From Reticulascus tulasneorum (Eukaryota > Ascomycota > Sordariomycetes > Glomerellales > Reticulascaceae): a stretch of 64,000 nucleotides of DNA. Both the position numbers and the translations under genes were made by a program. The notes under the pieces were generated by a model. That model did no database searches. It saw only the letters and a list, made by a program, of their open reading frames with translations, and was not told the origin of the DNA. Of the stretch, positions 57,354 to 64,000 are shown in pieces. The stretch lies in NCBI GenBank assembly GCA_001557505.1, contig LSAX01000004.1, forward strand, positions 3,844,001 through 3,908,000. The letters are read 5' to 3'. Within the stretch, counting starts at the first letter, position 1; each line of letters opens with the position of its first letter.

Positions 57354-58038
57354 TGTCCCGGTGGTTCCCGTGATCCAAACAGGCCACCCAATGCCCTCGA
57401 TCGAGGAAGATGGTATCGATGCAGGTGGATGACACCCGAGATGACGCGATAGTGAAATCCGACTTCACCAGTGGACGTAGCGGGCAGTTCGCATATCCGA
57501 AGATCCGGATCTGGTAAGAGAGGAAATAGAAAAAGAAGATGAAGCGGTTCAAAGGAGGATGTTGTGGTACACGCAGCTACGTCTTTTGAGTCGGTAGTGT
57601 GTACAAAATTGGTCTAGCTCCGCGGTCATCCACTTGCATTAGCGTCTTACTCTACGGTGCGGAGACGATAGCGGCTTGATGGCCAACCATCTTCTTCCAC
57701 TACCATGCTAGTTTCGACGGGCCGGGTATCTTGAGCACAAGGTGGTCATCCATCGGCATACGAAGTTGCGCGGCCGCTCAGACTCTCAGCCATCGGGTTG
57801 AAGGTCACTCCGGCTATGCTGGACCTCTTCTGCATTGAACCAGGTAGCAAAATTCGCGATGGTATAAAGATGAAGAAAGCCAGCACTTTCAAGGCACTGG
57901 CTTGTCTATCACGTCAACATGCTTAACACCGACAAGCAATCAAGACACCTCTCTTACGCAGCCTGAAGAGATAACTTGTATAGCCTTACTTTGGCTCGGC
58001 TCTAGGTTCCACGCACTTATCTCTGCTCGACTTGCACT
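57354..58038. other. Shared promoter region of divergent genes
   Basis: Between the bZIP/DUF3425 gene and the SDR gene. A short (A)/(GA)-rich tract near 57525-57545. No other feature. Confidence 0.55.
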
Positions 58039-58992
58039 ATGGGTTTCGACCATAAAGACATCCCTGACCTCACCGGCCGGATTTACATCGTCACTGGAGG
58101 CAACGCAGGTATTGGATACGCTACCTGTGCCCACCTAGCAGCCCATGGTGCCCGCATATACATGGGCTCTCGCTCCGCAGACAAAGCCAATGCAGCCATC
58201 ACCAACATCAAGGCCGCCAATCCCGACGCTGATATTGTTCACCTGAAGATGGATCTCATGTCGTTCAGGTCCGTCATTGAAGCCGCGCATGCTTTTTCGA
58301 AAAAAGAGTCTCGCTTGCACGGTCTGATCAACAACGCTGGGATCATGGGAACGGATTTCCTCATGACTAAAGACGGGAATGAGTCTCAGTGGCAGACGAA
58401 TTATCTCGGACACTGGCTGCTAACAAAGAAGCTGTTGCCAATTATCTTAGCCACCGCCGGTGATCCGCTTACGCCTAGGGGGGCAGTCCGAATTGTCAAT
58501 GTGAGCTCCTCAGGCCATAGACTGTACGCCCCCAAGAGCGGGATCTCCTTCCAAGACCCAACCCTTAAAAGCGGCGGCGCAATGACGCGCTACGGCCAAA
58601 GCAAGCTCGCCAACATCCTCCACGCCAAGACCCTGAACGACCTCTATGGGCCTGGCTCGCAACTCGACAAGAGCAGCAAGGGCGTTGTCTACACCGCGAG
58701 CCTGGATCCGGGACCCGTTGACACGGCGCTCAACACGCAGGTTACAGTGGCGGGAATGGGATGGGTGCAGCCGGTGCTGAAATGTGTCGGTGTCTACAGC
58801 ACGATAGACGACGGGGCGACTGCGAGCCTGTTCACAGGGTCGAGTGATCAGTTTGTGGATGCGATGAGCGGCGAGTATTTTGATAAGAAGGCGGCAGTGA
58901 GCGAGGCGAGTAAGCTGGCAAGGGATAAGATGCTGAGGACTGGGTTGGAGAGGTGGACCGAGGAGAAGATGCAGAAGGAGAATTGGATTTAG
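58039..58992 (+). CDS. Short-chain dehydrogenase/reductase (retinol dehydrogenase/WWOX-like)
   Basis: A 317-residue NAD(P)-dependent oxidoreductase in one exon. Rossmann signature VTGGNAGIGYATCAHLAA near residue 20 (T-G-x3-G-x-G), cofactor-side MGSRSADKANAAI, LKMDLMS, NNAGIMG, then VNVSSSGH and the catalytic YGQSKLANILHAK (Tyr-x3-Lys). It has the C-terminal extension of the retinol-dehydrogenase-like group (SLFTGSSDQFVDAMSGEYF). All catalytic residues are present. Arg rather than Asp after the second strand suggests NADPH preference. The gene sits tail-to-tail with the FAD oxidase, about 170 bases apart; they could act on the same compound but nothing proves it. Confidence 0.93.
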   Translation: MGFDHKDIPDLTGRIYIVTGGNAGIGYATCAHLAAHGARIYMGSRSADKANAAITNIKAANPDADIVHLKMDLMSFRSVIEAAHAFSKKESRLHGLINNAGIMGTDFLMTKDGNESQWQTNYLGHWLLTKKLLPIILATAGDPLTPRGAVRIVNVSSSGHRLYAPKSGISFQDPTLKSGGAMTRYGQSKLANILHAKTLNDLYGPGSQLDKSSKGVVYTASLDPGPVDTALNTQVTVAGMGWVQPVLKCVGVYSTIDDGATASLFTGSSDQFVDAMSGEYFDKKAAVSEASKLARDKMLRTGLERWTEEKMQKENWI

Positions 58993-59160
58993 TGGTCATG
59001 CCATGTCAAGATGGAGGAAGAGGGGAGCTGGCATAACGTGGTCTCATTATTCGGTCGTCAAGTTCTAGCTATCTAGTCTCATTATTTCCGAGATGTTGTT
59101 GCTTCCTTCTGTATTTTGAACGGAGTGAGCATTGTAGCGCCCAGAGTGAGCTACAGATTA

Positions 59161-61075
59161 TCACCCAAGCTTCTTGCAGAGTCGGGTCTCATACTCAATC
59201 ACCTCCCAGTCTTCTGTGCCAGGGGTGGCGATGGCATAGAAGATCCCCTTGGGATCCCACTTCTTTCGGATGTTAACCAACGTAGGATACACAGATCCCC
59301 AAAAGTGGTCTTGCCAGTTAGGTTGATAGGGATCGGCCTGGGTACCAGTCAGTAACGCTCGCATTTGATGTCTTCTCGGTGTCACTCACCTCGTTCACGT
59401 AGGTACAGCCATGCGGGCCAGCCTCCTTCAGCGCCGCATCCTGTATGTTCGTCAGGACGTTCTGCAGATCCGCCTTCTGCGCCAGACTAGCACCAACCGG
59501 CACCGGCAAGATGCTGATGATGAAATCCGTCGCGGTGCGGAAGCCTGGGTGTGTGGCGCTGTTGGATTGCGGCCAACCGTAGCCCGCGTTCCACAAATGA
59601 CCGACCATGAAGCCTGAGTTCTGCAGATCAGCGCGCGGGCTTATGACTTTCTTGAAGGCCTCGATGATTTTGGTGTTGTTCTCCGCCACATCTCGGTGGC
59701 TGAACATCCAGCCGCCAGTCAGGGCGTGGGCGCCAGCCCCTTCATCTTCGAATAGATCTGTGTAGAGTTGGAAGAACGTAGAGAAGCTCTTGCTAGAGGA
59801 CTCGAAGGGGATGTTCTTGGCTCTTAGCTCGTCAATCATTGGCTTCATGATGACGTCGAGCTGGGCCTTGGTCTTGCCGAGAGCAACAAAGGGTAACACG
59901 CGAAATAGCAGCGGTCCGATCTCGAAGTAGACGTACAGTCCGTTGTCGACGAAGTGATTCGAGTACTTGTGGAAGATACGAATTCCCTCCCAGTACACCG
60001 TCTCGTTCGTGGTGTGTGTGCTATTGATGAACATGGTGGCACCTGCAGCCTTTATCTCGGGGTAGGTTCGGAACGTTACGGAAAGGACAACTGCGTACGA
60101 GGAAGGGCCGCCGCCCTTGAGTGCGTAGAACAAATCAGGATTCGTTCTCGCATTCGCCGTCACGTACTTGCCCTCAGCGGTAATGGCTTCAAACTCCAGA
60201 GCGTTGTCGGCGACCATGCCATGGTGGGTGGTGAGCGGGCCATGCCCGCCTCCGCCAACAAGTCCTCCAGCGACGCCGACTGTTGGGCATTCACCAGTCA
60301 TCACCAGCAGAGGTGGTTGCTGTGCATTCGCCAGTCGGAGTAGCGCACGACCCTGGACGCCGGCGCCGATGGTGACGGCGCTACCTCTGTAGTCACCAGG
60401 GCCGGTAAACCGGTTGATGAACTTGACGTCCTGGAAGCTATGGGTATTGATGATCAGGGAACCCCATCCGGTGCTACGGCCAATGAAGTCGTGGCCCGTG
60501 TTGCGGATGATCAATCGAAGGTTGTTCTCCCTTGCAAAGTCGATACCGGCCTTGATGTGTTGCTTCTTCTTTGCCTCGATGACATACACGCCATAGTATC
60601 CCAGCGTGCAGGGCTCGGCAGGGTTCAAAGTCGGGTTGCAAGTGACATTGGTGAAGTATTTCCACAGAAGTAGGGCCGATTGATCGGTGCTGTATAGGAG
60701 CGATTTTGTCAGTTCGTGTGCGCCTGGAGAGGTCACGAGGTCGGTAATGGGAGAAACTCACGACCACTGTTCGCCGGGGTAGTTCGCCGTCACCTCAGCA
60801 CACTTCGCGGCATTATACGTGGGGATCGTGCCCAGGGTGCCGTTGAAGAAAGTATGGCAAGCCGCCTCAGGGGGGACGTGGACCTTGAGCGTCCCTTCGA
60901 CGGTCGAATTCAACTGCGTCCAAGCCCAAGGTTTCGGCCAACACTGGTCTCCGAAATAGCACTTGCAGCCGTACCTCTTGCCTTTCCAGGTGCGCGGGAC
61001 AAGATCAACACCGCCTGCAAGGACGGCGTTGACAAGAAATGTGCCACCGAGAACGAAGCTTGCCAATCGAACCAT
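59161..61075 (-). CDS. Secreted FAD-linked oxidase, berberine-bridge-enzyme (BBE) family
   Basis: A 596-residue flavoprotein oxidase. Exons 61075-60762, 60689-59390, 59337-59161. Signal peptide MVRLASFVLGGTFLVNAVLA; a Cys-rich lead segment (KRYGCKCYFGDQCWPKPWAW) typical of fungal secreted members. The FAD-binding domain shows RLIIRNTGHDFIGRSTGWGS, whose His can bind FAD, and TGECPTVGVAGGLVGGGGHG, whose Cys is the usual second covalent site, so bicovalent FAD is likely. The BBE C-terminal block is NEADPYQPNWQDHFWG with KKWDPKGIFYA. Length is normal. Such enzymes oxidise sugars or secondary metabolites with O2, releasing H2O2; the substrate is unknown. N-glycosylation sequons (NSTVE, NGTLG, NVTCN) support secretion. 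Confidence 0.94.
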
Positions 61076-62373
61076 TGTGACTGCTATGGCTGCCGCGGCT
61101 ACTGGTCAATTGATGAATCCAAGCCAGAGGAATGACCTTGGAATCAATTGTTTTCCACTTTCCACTGGGAAACGGAAACAAGGTCATTTTGTACGCAGGA
61201 GCAGCACCAGGGGAGGGTGGTCAGCCATCCTCCAAGGACCGATCGAACACCAACGTACTGTAGTATTGCTGGTAAGAAGCAATCAAAGCATAGGCATGAA
61301 ATGGCCGTCGCCAAGCATAGGAACAATGCATGATATTGGCTGCACTGCAACTCAATAAAAATTGACATATTACATGCCAGGCTCCTCATTTCTCCAAATA
61401 CAGATAAGGGCTTTGCTGATATACCCCCCAATCCCCCTTCCTGGCAGGAGGAGAGCATGAGGCTAGGTGGTACGGTGGTTAGGTAGTATGTAAGGAAGTG
61501 GGTTCTTGGGAGACGCCATCCCGGAAAATTGAGTTGGAGTAATATTTTCCATCCCTGGCTCAGCCCGCTAAATTTAGCGACCTGCCAACCGCCGGGGGGT
61601 TAGCCCCCGCCACGGACCGTACATTCTCCCAGCCCGGTAGCGCTGGGCTCCAGTGCTCCATCTGCTTAAGTCTCAAATGGATGGGACGGACTGGGTGCTG
61701 GGCGAATCAAGGAGACTAGAATGTTCCTGGAATGGGTGGCATGTGGCGACGCGGATTGGTACCGGCAGATCCGCCGGGAAGGAGGATATCCAAACAAAGG
61801 CTGGGGTCGCTGCAGGAGAGGATACCAAGTTGGCTGGTAGCGGAGGTTGGGCGATATTCTGGTTGGAAGATCCAGGAACCAGACTTTCCTGGTCCGTTTG
61901 CGCGTGGCTGGCCGATATTAGCTACACGTGTACGGATCCGAACTCTGCATATGCGCGGCTCAGAGGGTTGTGTGTTCCGGATGGGAGGGAAGAAGGGTTT
62001 GGTGTGGCGGGGATGGAAGCCGAATGGATGAGAGGCCAGCTTCTAGCCTCACCAGTCGAATGCACGTCAAGTCCAGCATGACGAGGAGTCTTCCTTATTC
62101 AGCGGCCTGACCCAACTATTGATTTCCGGCGAGGCCGCATGATCACAGTGACCTGCAGACGGGATGTTATGCAGTCATGGACCTGTTGGCAGTTTGCGCC
62201 AATTGGAGTGAATCCACGCGCCTGGTTCAGCATGACGAAGCGATTATAGATGAGGGTTTCTGTGAAGCTACGTGCGTATTCGTAGTCCGTCGTTGGACGC
62301 ATTGCACAAGCTACTCTGTTTCTAGATAGATCAAGCGAGTCAACATCGGGGCACTGATCCTTGGCACCTTGGT
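61076..62373. other. Intergenic region between BBE gene and transposon
   Basis: Two GC-richer stretches (61565-61640 and 61730-62050). A frame at 61653-62081 gives Trp/Gly-rich sequence without any recognisable motif; I do not call it. Nothing else seen. Confidence 0.45.
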
Positions 62374-62375
62374 AC

Positions 62376-62458
62376 AGTGTGCCGCCACTAGTTTGTACAC
62401 ACTTCGCGTACCGGGCCTCCCGGCTAGCTTAATCCGGCCAATATTATGATGCCGCTTT
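62376..62458 (+). repeat. Left terminal inverted repeat (at least 83 bp, similarity to about 62486)
   Basis: Pairs with 63580-63662 with only about three mismatches. Similarity resumes past a small gap up to AGCTTCAATATTT, overlapping the end of the transposase frame. Confidence 0.92.
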
Positions 62459-62476
62459 AGTGATTTCTAAATAGCT

Positions 62477-63529
62477 TCAATATTTTGTATACCAGCCATT
62501 CGCTGCTGTGACTGCGTCTACTCTATTCTTCATCGTAGAGGCTAGTTTCTGTAGAATTCTAATGTTAATCGTATGCCATGCCTCCTTTGCGGTATCAACC
62601 AGCCGATCTAGAGTCTCTTGTGAATCTGGGGCTGTCTCTAGCTCTGGATATAGCCGATAGATCTCGGCCTTCATCAACGCCCATAAGTTCTCGATTGGAT
62701 TAAGGTCTGGGGAGTATGGTGGCCAGTTCATAACTTATATCCTTAGCCTAGCTAGTAGATTTCTAACAACATGAGCCGTATGCATAGACGCGTTATCATG
62801 CATGAAGGTATCTCCAGGGAAGACGAAATCTGGTAACTGGCCGGAATAGAGTGCTTTAATAACCTAAGAGGAGACACCGCCTCGCGCAGACTCTAGATCA
62901 CCGTCAAGAGGCACAAGACCCGTCCGTATATTATACCCAAAGCCTGCCTATAGCATCTTCTTAACTCCTTTGCCGGTGCGGACCTCTTTCACATCTCCTT
63001 GTATAAGCTGCTCTGACGGGCGGAGAAACGTCCAGACTGGTCGTACGCCGACTCCACGCTCTACTGTACACTCGTCAGACCATTTGACCTTCTTCCAGTC
63101 ATCTTCAGACTAGTCAGCATGGTATTCAGCCTATATCCTCCTCGCAGCAGCGTGTGCGTCGGTTAACATTGGTCGTTTTCGTTGTAACCACTTCCGTCGA
63201 TCCATCTCGTGAAGAAGGCGTTAAATAAAGCGTAGCTTATAAGCATGGCTAACTTCTTCTAAGAGGTCTCGATGTGTAATATGAGGGTTGATATGAGTAG
63301 TAAGGTCGTAGATATGGTCTCGTTGTTCTTCTGTTAACTTGCGAGGTGTTCCAGACCGTGGATAAGTCTTATTATCAATTCGAAGACGTTCACGCCGGCA
63401 AGTAGATATAATCGTTCCACGGAGGACTTCTGGGTGTATTTTGGCAATCTGGCCGTAAGTATAGCCTTGAGATCGAAGCTCGCAGATACGCGAGCGTAGC
63501 TGAGGCGTTAATTCTTTACCTCGAGGCAT
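62477..63529 (-). pseudogene. Tc1-like transposase with six in-frame nonsense codons
   Basis: Frame of 351 codons from ATG at 63529 to TGA at 62477, never shifted. The N-terminal helix-turn-helix (MPRGKELTPQLRSRICELRS, then GYTYGQIAKIHPEV) precedes the DDE_3 core: first Asp in VKWSDEC, second in FMHDNASMHTAH, Glu in SPDLNPIENLWALMK, with 34 positions between the second Asp and the Glu. Stop codons TAA or TAG lie at 63221, 63131, 63110, 62948, 62864 and 62735. At the positions where a consensus can be guessed they replace Gln or Trp codons, as C-to-T or G-to-A changes would produce. This is the signature expected of RIP or long decay without indels. Confidence 0.92.
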
Positions 63530-63579
63530 TGAAAAGTAAGTAAGTTGAAATATTGAAGCTATTCAGAAATCAAAAGCAA

Positions 63580-63662
63580 AAGCGGCATCATAACATTGGC
63601 CGGATTAAGCTAGCCGGGGGGCCCGGTACGCGAAGTGTGTACAAACTAGTGGCGGCCCACTG
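63580..63662 (-). repeat. Right terminal inverted repeat
   Basis: Inverted partner of 62376-62458; outer end reads CAGTGGGCCGCC on the minus strand. Weaker similarity runs inward to about 63550. Confidence 0.92.
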
Positions 63663-63753
63663 TACCAATTTGAATGGCATGGGACAGCTAATCTCTCCTA
63701 AATCCCGAGCAAGCTAAGTGTGCAAGGATTCTTCATGACCCAACCCCAGGGCA

Positions 63754-64000
63754 TTACTTTTTCCTCACCATAACGGTTGCAGGCATCGCCAGCTTTGCAT
63801 GACCTGTTATTTCCCCAGGCGCGTTAACCTGGTACCCCAATTCTCCAAACAGTCTAGGTCCATCCTCCGCAAACGACGTCCTCACATCCAACTCCCTCAC
63901 CGTCATGATCAGCATCAGCTTGAGCTCTGTTACCGCCAGCTCCTGTCCGATGCAGTTCCTCGGGCCCAGCTCAAATGGCCGGAACGTGTTCTTTTTGACG
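63754..64000 (-). CDS. Cytochrome P450, C-terminal end (5' part beyond window)
   Basis: The last 81 codons of a haem-thiolate monooxygenase. The haem-binding block is FRPFELGPRNCIGQELAV, whose Cys is the axial ligand, followed by the L-helix (ELKLMLIMTVRELDV) and the usual C-terminal strands (GYQVNAPGE, MPATVMVRKK). The frame is open to the window edge, so the gene continues to the right. The stop is about 90 bases from the transposon. Family within P450s cannot be assigned from this part; neighbours with oxidase and SDR activity are compatible with metabolite tailoring. Confidence 0.93.
   Translation of the reverse strand, partial: VKKNTFRPFELGPRNCIGQELAVTELKLMLIMTVRELDVRTSFAEDGPRLFGELGYQVNAPGEITGHAKLAMPATVMVRKK

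Larger units (their letters stand above)
62374..63664. mobile_element. Tc1/mariner-type DNA transposon, 1287 bp, with TA target duplication
   Basis: Complete-looking element: TA dinucleotides at 62374-62375 and 63663-63664 flank inverted ends starting CAGTGTGCCGCC and CAGTGGGCCGCC. The body (62376-63662) carries one transposase frame on the minus strand. Ends, length, TA duplication and the DD34E catalytic spacing all fit Tc1. The terminal repeats are long and the transposase has six nonsense codons without frameshifts, so the copy is non-autonomous at present. It lies between the BBE gene and a P450. Confidence 0.92.

Noticed and set aside
61653..62081. 142-codon frame between the BBE gene and the transposon
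   Set aside because: Trp/Gly-rich but without motif or support from spacing; other frames overlap equally well.
1..64000. tRNA or rRNA genes, CRISPR arrays, bacterial-type promoters
   Set aside because: Scanning by eye for T-arm-like words and spaced repeats gave no cloverleaf-compatible or array-like structure; the genome is eukaryotic.

Overview
The window is nuclear DNA of a filamentous ascomycete (Pezizomycotina, most likely a plant-associated Sordariomycete). The evidence is genes split by many 47-180 nt GT-AG introns with CTRAY-like branch sites, 1-2 kb gene spacing, a GH26 mannanase, a GH11 xylanase, secreted Cys-rich proteins with Kex2 sites, an NB-ARC/TPR NLR-like protein, SRPK- and Cps1-type families, and a Tc1 transposon with nonsense changes of the kind left by repeat-induced point mutation (RIP). 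All multi-exon models were joined by hand at GT-AG sites, and each gives one open frame divisible by three. I found no RNA gene, CRISPR array or bacterial operon.

Layout. 1-6.6 kb: 3' part of a secreted GH26 mannanase with an N-terminal CBM35-like module, two decayed genes (an alpha/beta hydrolase and a polytopic membrane protein), a 72-residue microprotein, and a CmcJ/AsaB-like oxidoreductase. 7.7-16 kb: a Cps1-like GT2 glycosyltransferase with a changed DXD motif, a divergent SRPK-like kinase lacking the ATP-binding Lys, an SLC46-like MFS carrier, and a CorA-like membrane protein. 16.6-24 kb: an NLR-like protein (SesB-like hydrolase, NB-ARC, TPR) divergent from an ADP-ribosylglycohydrolase. 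24.4-32.6 kb: two large proteases of the secretory or surface system (M28B glutamate carboxypeptidase-like and M13 neprilysin-like) flanking a small Cys-rich CBP1-like secreted protein.

33-45 kb: a 617-residue predicted GPI protein built from two stacked repeat arrays, the GH11 xylanase with a candidate XlnR site, a large polytopic protein of unknown function, and an arrestin-like trafficking adaptor. 46-57 kb: an allantoate-type MFS permease, an eight-Cys secreted protein, a ten-exon sugar/inositol transporter, a PEBP and a bZIP/DUF3425 regulator. 58-64 kb: an SDR, a secreted BBE-type FAD oxidase, a 1.29 kb Tc1/mariner element with near-perfect long terminal inverted repeats (TIRs) and six nonsense codons, and the 3' end of a cytochrome P450.

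Together these genes suggest extracellular polymer breakdown, uptake and regulated turnover of transporters, and interaction or self/non-self functions. There is no single obvious biosynthetic cluster. The least explained objects are the double-repeat GPI protein, the NLR/ADP-ribosylhydrolase pair, the kinase and glycosyltransferase with altered catalytic motifs, and the two small Cys-rich secreted proteins.
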